The notes: generated by a model not told the origin, from the sequence alone. A stretch of 64,000 nt of DNA from Microcystis panniformis FACHB-1757 (GCF_001264245.1 NZ_CP011339.1:5580001-5644000); one strand, 5' to 3'. Shown: positions 36,699 to 47,101, numbered from the stretch's first letter. Numbers and translations are program-made.

Positions 36699-39600
36699 AT
36701 GTTTTATAACCAAACTGTTGACAAAGGAAAACTGAAAAAACTGATCGCTTGGGCCTATCAAAACTACGGTTCGGCGCGCTGTTCACAAATGGCCGATGAA
36801 TTGAAAAACCTCGGGTTTCGTTTCGCTACCAAAGCAGGGGTTTCCATTAGTGTGGATGATTTAACCGTACCGCCAGCTAAACGACAAATGATCGAAAGTG
36901 CCGAACAGGAAATCCGGCAAACCGAACAGCGTTATGTGCGCGGGGAAATCACCGAAGTGGAACGCTTCCAAAAAGTAATTGATACTTGGAATAGTACATC
37001 TGAATCGCTTAAAGATGAAGTAATTCGCAACTTCCAAGTGACCGATCCCCTCAACTCCGTCTATATGATGGCTTTCTCCGGGGCGCGGGGCAATATGAGC
37101 CAAGTGCGTCAGTTAGTGGGAATGCGGGGATTAATGGCTAATCCCCAGGGGGAAATTATTGACCTCCCGATTAAGACTAACTTCCGGGAAGGATTGACCG
37201 TTACCGAATACGTTATTTCCTCCTACGGGGCGCGCAAAGGTTTAGTTGATACCGCCCTACGGACGGCAGATTCCGGTTATCTGACCCGTCGTCTAGTGGA
37301 TGTGTCCCAAGATGTCATCGTCCGCGAGGCAGATTGTGGCACCAATCGTTACATCGAATTAACTGCTATGACCGATGGCGATCGCGTGTTAATTCCCTTA
37401 AGCGATCGCCTATTAGGTCGTTCCTTGGCCGAAGATGTGGTGGTCAAGGGAGAAGTGATCGCCACCCGCAACCAGATTATCGATGATGAAACCGCCGAAA
37501 AACTGGGCAAACTGGTCGATAAAATCAAAGTCCGCAGCCCCTTAACCTGTGAAGCAGCCCGCTCAGTTTGCCAAACCTGTTACGGTTGGAGTCTGGCCCA
37601 CGGTCATCCGGTGGATATGGGGGAAGCAGTGGGGATTATTGCAGCCCAATCGATCGGGGAACCGGGAACTCAGTTAACCATGCGTACCTTCCACACTGGG
37701 GGCGTATTTACCGGAGAAGTGGCCCGGCAAGTGCGGAGTCCCTTCGAGGGAAGCGTGCGTTTTCTGCCGGGGTTAAGTATCCGTAACGTGCGAACTCGCC
37801 ACGGGGATGAACGGGACCAGGTGGAGGCACCGGGGGAAATTAAATTAACACCCAAGGATAAAACTAAAGAAACTGTCACCTACTCTTTGACTCCGGGATC
37901 ACTGCTATTTGTCACCGATGGGGCAACGGTAAGCGAGGAACAGTTACTAGCGGAAATAACCTCCGATAAAGTCCAAAAATCCACGGAAAAAGCCACAAAA
38001 GACGTAACCAGTGACTTAGCCGGCGAGGTGCTATTCTCGCAATTAGTCCCAGAGGAAAAAACCGATCGCCAAGGCAATACCACCCGCATCGCCCAACGGG
38101 GGGGATTACTATGGATTCTCTCCGGAGAAGTGTATAACTTGCCAACCGGGGCTGAACCCGTGGTCAGTAACGGCGATCAAGTACAAGTGGGGGATGTTCT
38201 AGCGGAAACTAAGTTAGTATCCACTAACGGCGGTTTGGTGCGTTTAGCCCCCAATAGCCGGGAAATCGATATCGTCACCGCTTCCGTGTCTTTGGATCAG
38301 GCCGAAGTAAAAGTGGAAAGTAGCGCTGGTCGGGAACAATTTATTATTCATACGGTCGATGGTCAGCGCTTCCTGCTGAAAACCACTCCGGGGACAAAGG
38401 TACAGAATCATGCTATTGTCGCCGAGTTAATCGATGATCGCTATCAAACCCACACCGGCGGGATGATTAAATACGTCGATATCGAAGTCGCCAAAGGCAG
38501 CCGCAAACAGGGTTATGAAATCACCAAAGGCGGCACGATCCTCTGGATTCCCGAAGAAACCCACGAAGTCAATAAAGATATCTCCCTCTTACAGGTGGAA
38601 GATGGGCAGTATGTGGAAGCAGGGGAAGAAGTGGTTAAAGACATCTTCTGTAACTCTAGCGGTGTGGTGGAAGTGATCCAGAAAAATGACATCCTCCGGG
38701 AGATTATTGTGAAACCGGGGCTGTTATTTATGGATCTCGAACCAGAATCCTCCGGAATTGCCCAAGAACAGTTAATTTACCCGGGGACACAGTTGACTCC
38801 CGAAGTGACGATCGAGGAGTTACGGCAAGCGGAATGGGTGGAAACTAACGAGGGTTTAGGATTACTGCTGCGACCAGTACAGGAGTTCACCGTAGAAGAC
38901 CAATCCACTTCTCCCACCCAAGGTTCCGCTAACCAAGAAGGAGGACGACATATCGAACTGCGATCGGTGCAGCGCATCTTCTTTAAAGACGGGGAAAGAG
39001 TTAAATCCGTCGAGGGTTGTCAACTGATCAGCACTCAATTAGTCCTAGAAATTTCTAGCGAAGAACCAGAATCGGTCTCCCATCTGACGGCCGATATCGA
39101 GTTAGAACCGATTGAGGACAGGGATTGTCAGCGTTTACAGTTAGTTATTCTCGAATCTCTGGTGCTGCGTCGGGATAGTGATAATGATCCTTTAGGCGGT
39201 AATATTCAGACTCGCGTTCTCGTCCAAGATGGCGATGAAATCCCACCGGGGGCAGTGGTGGCCCGGACTGAGATTCAGTGTAAGGAAGCTGGAGAAATTC
39301 GCGGGATTCGCAAGGGTAGCGAAGCGGTACGCCGTCTTTTAATTGTCAGTGACCGTGACGAGTTTATTCTCCCGTTCGCTGTTGCTCCCACCGTCAAAGC
39401 TGGGGATCTGGTAATCGCCGAAGCTGAGATCGCTGCCGGAGTTTTAGCCCCCAATTCCGGTCAAGTGCTGGCCGTTGACCAAACCACCACCGGCTATGAA
39501 ATCCGTCTGCGTAAGGCCCGACCCTACCGAGTGTCGGCCGGGGCGATTCTGCACATCGATGAGGGAGATCTGGTTCAACGGGGCGATAATTTGGTGCTGT

Positions 39601-40706
39601 TGGTGTTTGAGCGCTCGAAAACTGGGGATATCATTCAAGGTTTACCCAGAATCGAAGAACTGCTCGAAGCCCGCAAACCGAAAGAGGCTTGTGTCTTAGC
39701 ACGCAAACCGGGAGTTTGTCAAGTGGAGTACCAAGATTCTGAGATTGTCGATATTAAGGTGGTCGAGGATGACGGCACGATCAGTGAATATCCGCTTTTA
39801 GGCAGTCAAAACCCCCTGGTGAGCGATAATCAGCGTATCGATGCGGGTCAGGCGTTAACCGATGGTCAGGCTAATCCCCACGAGATTTTAGAGGTGTTCT
39901 TTAATTATTATGTGGATAGCTTGGGCAGTTACGAAGCGGCCTTAAAAGCCTTGGAAAAAACCCAGATGTTCCTCGTTGATCAGGTACAGTCGGTTTATCA
40001 ATCCCAGGGGATCGATATTGCCGATAAACACATCGAAGTTATCGTGCGTCAGATGACCTCTAAGGTGCGGATCGATGACGGCGGCGATACCAGTATGTTG
40101 CCCGGGGAATTGTTGGAATTGCGACAGGTGGAGACGGTAAATGAAGCCATGTCAATCACCGGTGGGGCGGCGGCTAAATATACGCCCGTACTACTGGGAA
40201 TCACCAAAGCTTCCTTGAATACCGATAGCTTTATCAGTGCCGCCTCCTTCCAAGAAACCACCCGCGTCCTCACGGAAGCGGCGATCGAAGGCAAGTCCGA
40301 CTGGTTACGGGGTCTCAAGGAAAACGTGATTATCGGTCGTCTGATTCCGGCGGGTACTGGCTTTAATTCCCACGAAAACATGGCGGGGATCAGCGATTAC
40401 ACCCCCCCAGAGGAGGAATATAACTACAACAACAATCGTGGTTATTACGCTGCCCCCAGCAGTCCCAGTTTCCCTCCTCGTCCCGGTTTCGGCGATAGTA
40501 GTGACGATAGCGATATGATTCTTGACGATCAAACCGCTCGCGCCTACGCTGAGGGTGATGTGGTCGATTTAGAGGATGATGAAATGGCTTTCCTCTCCTC
40601 CCGCGGCAGCAGTCGCTTTAGTCGCCAACCCATCAGCGACAGCTGGTCAGAAGCCGATGAGGAAGGGGATGAGGACGATTTCGAGGGGGATTACGAAGAA
40701 GAATAA
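36699..40706 (+). CDS. rpoC2: RNA polymerase beta'' subunit (RpoC2)
   Basis: A 1335-aa protein holding the C-terminal part of bacterial beta'. Cyanobacteria split this subunit and carry a large insertion in the trigger loop. It starts MFYNQTVDKGKLKKLI. It contains ARGNMSQVRQLVGMRGLM, zinc-binding cysteines (CEAARSVCQTCYGW), IGEPGTQLTMRTFHTGG before the long insertion, and VETVNEAMSITGGAAAKYTP-type sequence and EGKSDWLRGLKENVIIGRLIPAGTG near the end. The tail is very acidic. Confidence 0.98.
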   Translation: MFYNQTVDKGKLKKLIAWAYQNYGSARCSQMADELKNLGFRFATKAGVSISVDDLTVPPAKRQMIESAEQEIRQTEQRYVRGEITEVERFQKVIDTWNSTSESLKDEVIRNFQVTDPLNSVYMMAFSGARGNMSQVRQLVGMRGLMANPQGEIIDLPIKTNFREGLTVTEYVISSYGARKGLVDTALRTADSGYLTRRLVDVSQDVIVREADCGTNRYIELTAMTDGDRVLIPLSDRLLGRSLAEDVVVKGEVIATRNQIIDDETAEKLGKLVDKIKVRSPLTCEAARSVCQTCYGWSLAHGHPVDMGEAVGIIAAQSIGEPGTQLTMRTFHTGGVFTGEVARQVRSPFEGSVRFLPGLSIRNVRTRHGDERDQVEAPGEIKLTPKDKTKETVTYSLTPGSLLFVTDGATVSEEQLLAEITSDKVQKSTEKATKDVTSDLAGEVLFSQLVPEEKTDRQGNTTRIAQRGGLLWILSGEVYNLPTGAEPVVSNGDQVQVGDVLAETKLVSTNGGLVRLAPNSREIDIVTASVSLDQAEVKVESSAGREQFIIHTVDGQRFLLKTTPGTKVQNHAIVAELIDDRYQTHTGGMIKYVDIEVAKGSRKQGYEITKGGTILWIPEETHEVNKDISLLQVEDGQYVEAGEEVVKDIFCNSSGVVEVIQKNDILREIIVKPGLLFMDLEPESSGIAQEQLIYPGTQLTPEVTIEELRQAEWVETNEGLGLLLRPVQEFTVEDQSTSPTQGSANQEGGRHIELRSVQRIFFKDGERVKSVEGCQLISTQLVLEISSEEPESVSHLTADIELEPIEDRDCQRLQLVILESLVLRRDSDNDPLGGNIQTRVLVQDGDEIPPGAVVARTEIQCKEAGEIRGIRKGSEAVRRLLIVSDRDEFILPFAVAPTVKAGDLVIAEAEIAAGVLAPNSGQVLAVDQTTTGYEIRLRKARPYRVSAGAILHIDEGDLVQRGDNLVLLVFERSKTGDIIQGLPRIEELLEARKPKEACVLARKPGVCQVEYQDSEIVDIKVVEDDGTISEYPLLGSQNPLVSDNQRIDAGQALTDGQANPHEILEVFFNYYVDSLGSYEAALKALEKTQMFLVDQVQSVYQSQGIDIADKHIEVIVRQMTSKVRIDDGGDTSMLPGELLELRQVETVNEAMSITGGAAAKYTPVLLGITKASLNTDSFISAASFQETTRVLTEAAIEGKSDWLRGLKENVIIGRLIPAGTGFNSHENMAGISDYTPPEEEYNYNNNRGYYAAPSSPSFPPRPGFGDSSDDSDMILDDQTARAYAEGDVVDLEDDEMAFLSSRGSSRFSRQPISDSWSEADEEGDEDDFEGDYEEE

Positions 40707-40826
40707 TCGTCTGTAGATATCTTAAAAGGAGGAGTGGCCGGAAAAACCCTTGTTATTCTCCAAAAACCTCCTCCTTCTCTCCCCAAACTCCCTACTTTTC
40801 CCGCTAACTCACCAGAGTTTGGCAAT

Positions 40827-40843
40827 AAAAAAAGGCAGCCTTT
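40827..40843 (-). terminator. Terminator for the tRNA-Pro transcript
   Basis: On the minus strand AAAGG-CTG-CCTTT runs into a T7 tract, about 55 nt downstream of tRNA-Pro. A short but well-formed signal. Confidence 0.5.
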
Positions 40844-40895
40844 CTTGTCAACCGGAAAGGAGACAAAGTAAGGATTTGAAGAATTTTCTCTCCAG

Positions 40896-40969
40896 TCGGG
40901 ATGACAGGATTTGAACCTGCGGCATCCTGCTCCCAAAGCAGGCGCGCTACCAAGCTGCGCTACATCCCG
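40896..40969 (-). tRNA. trnP-UGG: tRNA-Pro(UGG)
   Basis: A 74-nt cloverleaf: acceptor stem CGGGATG/CATCCCG, anticodon stem CCTGC/GCAGG around TTTGGGA (anticodon TGG), T-arm GGTTCAAATCC, and discriminator A. CCA is not encoded. Confidence 0.95.
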
Positions 40970-41009
40970 AAGTAAACTCTTTTTTTAGTATAGCCTAAGA
41001 GCCGCATTC

Positions 41010-41525
41010 TTAATCGGGATACCAAAACATCCCTTTGATACCTTCGGGATCGAGAACAAAACCGAGACGACGATAGAAATCCACCACCTGCGGATCGGCG
41101 AAAAGAGTTATATTACTGATGTCCTCACCCCGCAACTTCCTGATCATAAATTTCATTAATGCTTTACCAAAGCCTTTACTTTGATAGTGAGGATGAACAA
41201 CCACATCCCAGACTGTAGCATTAAAAGCGTGATCGGAAGTGGCACGAGCAAAACCCACTAAACGACGGCGATTACCTCGCACTTCCCACATCGACACGAC
41301 TAAAAAACTACATTCGATCGCCTTTTTAACTTTGCGTAAAGGACGACGGGCCCAACCTACCGAGTCACAAAGTTCTTCTAACTCATATAGGTCTAGCTCT
41401 CGATCGGTACTAAAAAACACTCGCGTCTGTCCGAGGTCATTCTGGGCAACCTCTACCAAGTCTCCCGAATAGTCAGGTGATGCAGTGACTTCCGAGCTAT
41501 TAAACAATCTTTTCCAAAAAACCAT
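41010..41525 (-). CDS. GNAT N-acetyltransferase (Ycf52/SNAT-like)
   Basis: A 171-aa GNAT-fold acetyltransferase. It has the acetyl-CoA-binding motif A (VVVHPHYQSKGFGKALM, about residues 110-127) and the C-terminal VDFYRRLGFVLD. The N-terminal region DLYELEELCDSVGWARRP matches the plastid ycf52/cyanobacterial branch related to plant NSI/serotonin N-acetyltransferase, as I recall it. It transfers acetyl groups to small amines or lysines; the true substrate here is not known. It lies between two tRNA genes on the same strand. Confidence 0.85.
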   Translation of the reverse strand: MVFWKRLFNSSEVTASPDYSGDLVEVAQNDLGQTRVFFSTDRELDLYELEELCDSVGWARRPLRKVKKAIECSFLVVSMWEVRGNRRRLVGFARATSDHAFNATVWDVVVHPHYQSKGFGKALMKFMIRKLRGEDISNITLFADPQVVDFYRRLGFVLDPEGIKGMFWYPD

Positions 41526-41631
41526 GCCGGGGGGCTACTGCCTCAATATTATCCTTTTAGCCTAGTATATTTTATTTTCCCCTCTCTAAGAACAATCGGG
41601 CAACCGGAGTCCAAATTTGATTGGTTGAGTA

Positions 41632-41716
41632 CGGAGAGGGTGGGATTTGAACCCACGAACCATTGCTGGTTACTCGATTTCAAGTCGAGCGCAATCGACC
41701 ACTCTGCCACCTCTCC
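41632..41716 (-). tRNA. trnS-UGA: tRNA-Ser(UGA)
   Basis: 85 nt with a long variable arm (AACCAGCAATGGTT region). Acceptor GGAGAGG/CCTCTCC, anticodon loop CTTGAAA (TGA), T-arm GGGTTCAAATCCC, discriminator G. Confidence 0.95.
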
Positions 41717-41924
41717 AAGGCAGTACAGGATTACATTCTATCATTAGAACTCTTGCATAAATCAAAAAATTTTCCGCAAATGCAGGGAAAAGGGTTGCAT
41801 ATTAGACCTCTTGCAGAAATCAAAAATCGTTGTTAGGGTTGAGAGTCAGTAGCCATTAGTCAGTAGTCAGGAGAATTAAGAATGAATAATAATCAATTAA
41901 ATCGTCTATTTACATATTTTTAGC

Positions 41925-42905
41925 GTTGGCTGAATAAATCTGTTGGTGGAGTCAGGAGTCAGTAGCCGGTCGTCAGTAGCCGGTCGTCAGTAGCCGGTCG
42001 TCAGGAGTCAGGAGATAGGAGATTATTTTATTTATTCTCCCCACACCCGTTACAGTAGAGCAGGAAGTCGCCTTCCCACCCCCTGCTTCAAAACCGGACT
42101 TACGACTTTCGCCGTATCCGGCTCCTGAGTAACTAGGCTACTGTCATTAGTAGAATAATAATGGGAATTATTATTTCCTTGTCTATTCAACTCTCTTGGC
42201 TGTATCCCCACCAGACAAGATTGTTGGTTTTAGGGCGTATATGACCGTTGATTGTTGCTTAGACTTCCTAGTTACCCGTCCTTTGTCAGCAGCTCTTTGA
42301 TATTACTCAAAGCCTTGGCTTTTAAGGACATCCTCTCCCTCTATTGACTTGCGGATGGTTTCCTACTGCCCCGAACGGGCAGAGTCAATCAGGGTTACTT
42401 CGTTCCCTATAACCATTGGTTGAACCGTATTTGATGATACTGTCCACAACAGAGTAACGGGAATGCCTTACTGATAGTGGTATAAGCTATCAGCCCCAAC
42501 TCTGTTAACTTTTGTTTCGAGCCTGTCAGCCTTTTGGCTCGTGGGTGTTGACGATGGTTAATTCGTATCTTCGCCCCAGGGCTATCCATAGGTTCTGGCT
42601 CAACGGGTTTCTGATTTAGGCTATCAGATACCGCTTTTTTTCCTCGCTCACTACCTCAGATGTACCAAGTCTAAAGCAGCAGGAAATGCCGTCACTCTAG
42701 GCATCTAGAGGACAGGACTAAGGTTATTACTAACCCGCACCTGTAGGGTTATCAAGTTATCAAGGTACTACATTTACCAAGCGGCTAATCCTCTAAACGT
42801 CTTACTGTCTAGTTTCTAGCCAACGAATCGCACCACACCCTACACCCCACACCCCACTTCCCACACCCCACACCCCACACCCGCCAAGATGACCGACTTG
42901 TTTGT
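41925..42905. mobile_element. GGGTYTGCTG-family MITE remnant hosting a group II intron
   Basis: The two sides of the intron at 42049-42833 read TTTATTCTCCCCACACCC and CACACCCTACACCCCACACC. Together these match the intact arrangement at about 47010-47060. Degraded element ends lie near 41930 (TTGGCTGAATAAATC) and 42900. GGTCGTCAGTAGCC tandem units occur at 41968-42002. No protein gene is found in 41717-43064. Confidence 0.65.
42049..42833 (-). mobile_element. ORF-less group II intron
   Basis: The minus strand begins GTGCGATTCGTTGGC (42833 downwards), the group II 5' consensus and the same first twelve bases as the intron at 7826. A classical domain V hairpin lies at 42124-42091 (GAGCCGGATACGGCGAAAGT then CGTAAGTCCGGTTT), followed by a domain VI-like stem and an end at ...GTAAC near 42049. 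The total is about 785 nt with no maturase frame. Intron segments ACCCTACA (42749-42742) and AACACCC (near 42548-42542) are complementary to the 5' exon TGTAGGGT and GGGTGT, as expected for EBS-IBS pairing. It would need a maturase in trans. Confidence 0.85.
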
Positions 42906-43064
42906 TTAATTTCTGTAATTTTCGGCTTTCAAAGGGGAAAACTCAAATTAGAATAGGGAGGGATACCTTAAAATTGCTGTTTTGGCGTATAATCACCTCA
43001 ATAAAATTTAGAAGCTCCTAGAGTTGATAGTTTTAAACATTTCTGTGAGGAAAATGTATTTATT

Positions 43065-43826
43065 ATGAGTTCAATTATTGAAATCGGCGACCAAAAAATT
43101 AGCGAGTCAGAGGTATTGCCTCTTTTGGCAAAATATGGTATGTTACCCCAGTTAATCCGGGAAGTAATTATCGAGCAAGCGATCGCCAATATCACCTGCA
43201 ATCCCGAAGAAAGAAACGCCGCCTATTCCCGTTTCTATCAAAATAATCAAATTGCCAACGATGAACAAATGAAATCTTGGTTACGACAAAACGGGATGGA
43301 TTCCGAACAACTAGAATATCTAATTCTGCGGGACATTAAATTGGAAAAATTTAAACAGGAGACTTGGGATAACAAAGTAGAATCCTACTTCTTGCAAGTC
43401 AAAAATCAATTGGATAAGGTGGTTTATTCCCTGATTCGGACAAAAAATATCGGCATTGCCCAGGAACTATTTTTCCGGATACAGGATCGAGAAAATACCT
43501 TCGCTGAACTAGCTAAAAAATACTCCCAGGGAGCAGAAGCGGAAACCGGAGGACTAATCGGACCTGTGGAACTGAGCACTCCCCATCCCCAGATTGGGCA
43601 AATTCTCAAAGTCTGTAAACCGGGGCAACTGTGGCCACCGACGCAAGTGGGAGAATGGGTCGTGATTGTCCGACTGGAAAAATATTTATCCTGTGAACTG
43701 GATCCTCCCACCCGTCAACGCTTACGCAATGATTTATTCCAACAATGGTTAACGGCTCAAATGCAAACAGTGAAATTTATCTCCGAATCAAACCCAGTCA
43801 ATAGCGAGCAGGGATCGATTATATAG
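43065..43826 (+). CDS. Parvulin-type peptidyl-prolyl isomerase (secretion-linked)
   Basis: A 253-aa protein with an N-terminal SurA-like helical part and a C-terminal rotamase domain (VYSLIRTKNIGIAQELFFRI, FAELAKKYSQGAEAETGGLIGPVELS, QLWPPTQVGEWVVIVRLEK). There is no signal peptide, so it probably acts in the cytoplasm. It sits 76 bp before a peptidase/ABC exporter gene and a HlyD gene; I recall the same trio in other cyanobacteria. It may help fold or hold the exported substrate; this is inference. Confidence 0.88.
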   Translation: MSSIIEIGDQKISESEVLPLLAKYGMLPQLIREVIIEQAIANITCNPEERNAAYSRFYQNNQIANDEQMKSWLRQNGMDSEQLEYLILRDIKLEKFKQETWDNKVESYFLQVKNQLDKVVYSLIRTKNIGIAQELFFRIQDRENTFAELAKKYSQGAEAETGGLIGPVELSTPHPQIGQILKVCKPGQLWPPTQVGEWVVIVRLEKYLSCELDPPTRQRLRNDLFQQWLTAQMQTVKFISESNPVNSEQGSII

Positions 43827-43902
43827 CATTTCCTTGCAACACTGGGTAAACCTAGTCTTTTCGCTTAATTATTTGCCAACTTAGTCAATTTTCGCCTAGC
43901 CA

Positions 43903-46872
43903 ATGAGTTATACCACTTTAGATTTTACCGCCTTTCTGGAGACCGTACAGCCCTTTGATCGCCTGCCCGTCGAGGTTAGACGTTCTCTGGGCCAGAAATT
44001 ACAACCCTTTCGCTATGAGATGGGCAATGCGATCCTCAAGTGCGACCGCTTACCCTCCCACCTCGTCCTTCTCTACGAGGGAGAGGCCAGACTTTTGGGT
44101 TACGATGCTAGGGTTGACAATCCGTTGCCGGTTACTTTGGCTAAATTGCAGCCGGGGGATTTATTCGGGTGGATCAGTCTCCTGCGCGGTAGCCCCTGTG
44201 AAACGGTGATCGCTTCTTCGGAAGTCACTATCTGTTTAACCTTAAAACAAGAGGATTTTTGGTCTTTAATCAATAATTACCCCGAATTTAAGGAACATTT
44301 CTTTAAAGAAACCTCGATCGCTGAAGTTTATGCTCTCCTAGGCTCCTATCTTAATCAACAGGCCTGGGGTGGGGGGGACCTGAAAGAAATTGCTCAGGCT
44401 CTTTTAAACAAAGCTTGTGTGTCCTACGACCAGATTAACGATGATTATCTCTGGTTAGTCAGCGAAAATACTGATAATTATCCTACCGGCACAGTTATCA
44501 CCCAGAATAATCCGACTAGCACGCGCTTATTAGGTCTTTCCTCCGACCAGTTAGACGAATTCTTGACAGTTGCAACCGAAGCGGCTGCGGAAACAGAAAC
44601 GGATGATATCTGGGAAACCCAAGTCATTAAGGGAAATAAACCCACCCAGGTATTAGATATCCCCCAAGGAAGAATCAGCGACATCACCAGCGATATCGAC
44701 CTTGAAAAAACTGTCCAGAAAAACCGCAAGTCATATCCTTTTTTCAGGGGAAAAACGGAACTAGAGGCGGTGAGTGCCTGTTTTCAGATGCTCTGCAAAT
44801 ATTTTAATATCCCCTTTCGCAAGGACGTGATCCAACGCATTCTAGGGGATCAACTGCAAAGAACTGGCAGCCTTTCCCTGCCCCTGTGTGGGGCTGTGGC
44901 CGAGGTAGTGGGACTCCATAGCCAATTAGTACCCCTAAATGCTTCTTCCTTGCCCAATATCAACCCTCCTGCCCTAATTCGCTGGCAAGACAGCATCGTT
45001 ATCCTCTACGAAATCAATCAACGGGAAACCACGATCGCCGTTCCCGAACGGGGGATAATTAAACGCAAAACCAGCGAATTTCTGGAATCTTGGGACGAAA
45101 AAGGGGAAGTAATTCTGCTCAAACCCACCAAACACACCCAGCAACAGCGTTTTGGCTTATCATGGTTTTGGCCTTCTGTCAAGAAACATAAACGAGTCTT
45201 AATAGAAGTTTTTATCGCTTCTTTCTTCGTGCAGTTATTTGCCCTGGCCAATCCCTTGATGATTCAGGTGATCATCGATAAAGTGATCGTGCAGAATAGC
45301 CCGGAAACTCTGAACACCCTCGGGGTTTTCCTCTTAGTAATTGCCGTTTTTGAGGGGATTTTAACCTTTTTGAGAACATCTCTTTTTGTCGATACCACTA
45401 ACCGCATCGACATGACCCTCGGTTCAGAAATTATCGATCACCTGCTGCGCTTACCCCTGAAATACTTTGAACGGCGGCCTGTGGGGGAAATTTCGACAAG
45501 AATCAACGAATTAGAGAATATTCGGCAATTTTTAACAGGTACAGCCCTAACGGTGGTGTTAGATGCCATTTTCTCGGTTATCTACATCGTGGTTATGTTG
45601 ATCTATAGTCCGATTCTAACCGTTTGGGCCCTGGGAGTCGTGCCGATTTTAGTTCTCTCCACAGCTATTTTCGCACCAATCGTGCGGCGACAACTGCGAG
45701 CAAAAGCGGAACGAAACGCCGAAACCCAATCCTATCTAGTGGAGGTGATGACGGGAATCCAAACAGTAAAAGCACAGAATATCGAATTGCGTTCCCGTTG
45801 GCAGTGGCAAGAACGTTATGCGCGCTATGTGGCCGAAGGTTTTCAAACGGTCATGACCTCAACTTTGGCCGGTTCCTTTAGTCACTTCTTTAACCAATTA
45901 TCGGGTTTATTAGTGCTGTGGGTGGGAGCAGCCTTAGTTTTAGACGGACAACTCACTCTTGGTCAATTAATTGCCTTCCGGATTATCTCTTCCTACGTTA
46001 CCTCGCCGATTCTGCGTTTGACCCAACTCTGGCAAAACTTCCAAGAAACTGGCTTATCCCTAGAAAGATTGGCCGATATCGTCGATACTCCCCAAGAAGC
46101 GGAACTTGATCGCCAAAACATCCCCATGCCCTTAATTAAAGGCACTGTCACCTACGAAAACCTCGCTTTCCGCTTCAATCCCCACGGCGCCCTGCAACTA
46201 TACAACGTCAACTTAGAATTCCCCGCCGGTACTTTTGTCGCTTTGGTGGGAGAAAGTGGCGCCGGGAAAAGTACCATCACTAAACTATTAGCCCGTCTCT
46301 ATGAACCAGAATCGGGACGGATTCTCATCGATGGCTATGATATCAACAAAGTGGAACTCTATTCCCTGCGTCGTCAAATCGGCATGGTTCCCCAAGAAAC
46401 CCTATTATTTGACGGTACGGTACAGGAAAATATCGCCCTGACTAACCCCGATGCGACTGTGGAGGAAATTGTCTCGGCAGCGAGAGCAGCTGCAGCCCAC
46501 GAATTTATTATGACCCTACCCAATGGCTATAATACCCGCGTCGGTGAACGGGGGGCATCCCTATCGGGGGGACAACGACAACGGGTTGCGATCGCTCGTT
46601 CCGTCCTGCAAAGACCGCAAATTCTCATTCTTGATGAGGCCACCAGCGCCCTCGACTATAACACCGAACGGCAAGTGTGCCTCAATCTCAAAGAAGCTTT
46701 CAAGGATCATACGGTCTTCTTTATTACCCATCGTTTAGCTTCGATCAAATCCGCCGATATTATTGTCATGATGGATAAAGGGACAGTAGCGGAGGAAGGC
46801 ACCCACGAGGAATTAATGGCCAAAAAAGGCCTTTACTATACTCTCTATAAACAACAGGATTCGCAAATCTAG
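43903..46872 (+). CDS. Type I secretion ABC transporter with cNMP-binding and C39-like domains
   Basis: A 989-aa HlyB/SunT-like exporter. In order it has an N-terminal cyclic-nucleotide-binding-like domain (residues about 10-130), a linker, a peptidase C39-like domain (about 285-405), six-helix membrane domain (about 420-700) and an ATPase domain (Walker A GESGAGKST near 782, LSGGQRQR near 887, ILILDEATSALD near 907). In the C39-like domain the usual DCG is replaced by SACFQ, so leader-peptide cleavage is doubtful and it may only bind substrate. It probably exports an RTX-type or bacteriocin-like protein together with the adjacent HlyD and an outer-membrane TolC. No substrate gene is seen nearby. 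Confidence 0.92.
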   Translation: MSYTTLDFTAFLETVQPFDRLPVEVRRSLGQKLQPFRYEMGNAILKCDRLPSHLVLLYEGEARLLGYDARVDNPLPVTLAKLQPGDLFGWISLLRGSPCETVIASSEVTICLTLKQEDFWSLINNYPEFKEHFFKETSIAEVYALLGSYLNQQAWGGGDLKEIAQALLNKACVSYDQINDDYLWLVSENTDNYPTGTVITQNNPTSTRLLGLSSDQLDEFLTVATEAAAETETDDIWETQVIKGNKPTQVLDIPQGRISDITSDIDLEKTVQKNRKSYPFFRGKTELEAVSACFQMLCKYFNIPFRKDVIQRILGDQLQRTGSLSLPLCGAVAEVVGLHSQLVPLNASSLPNINPPALIRWQDSIVILYEINQRETTIAVPERGIIKRKTSEFLESWDEKGEVILLKPTKHTQQQRFGLSWFWPSVKKHKRVLIEVFIASFFVQLFALANPLMIQVIIDKVIVQNSPETLNTLGVFLLVIAVFEGILTFLRTSLFVDTTNRIDMTLGSEIIDHLLRLPLKYFERRPVGEISTRINELENIRQFLTGTALTVVLDAIFSVIYIVVMLIYSPILTVWALGVVPILVLSTAIFAPIVRRQLRAKAERNAETQSYLVEVMTGIQTVKAQNIELRSRWQWQERYARYVAEGFQTVMTSTLAGSFSHFFNQLSGLLVLWVGAALVLDGQLTLGQLIAFRIISSYVTSPILRLTQLWQNFQETGLSLERLADIVDTPQEAELDRQNIPMPLIKGTVTYENLAFRFNPHGALQLYNVNLEFPAGTFVALVGESGAGKSTITKLLARLYEPESGRILIDGYDINKVELYSLRRQIGMVPQETLLFDGTVQENIALTNPDATVEEIVSAARAAAAHEFIMTLPNGYNTRVGERGASLSGGQRQRVAIARSVLQRPQILILDEATSALDYNTERQVCLNLKEAFKDHTVFFITHRLASIKSADIIVMMDKGTVAEEGTHEELMAKKGLYYTLYKQQDSQI

Positions 46873-47082
<210 letters not shown>

Positions 47083-47101
47083 TAAATATAGGAGAATCTT
47101 C

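Noticed and set aside
42407..42589. 60-aa frame inside the 42-kb group II intron as a maturase relic
   Set aside because: It shows no RT motif and lies in structured RNA; the intron appears ORF-less.
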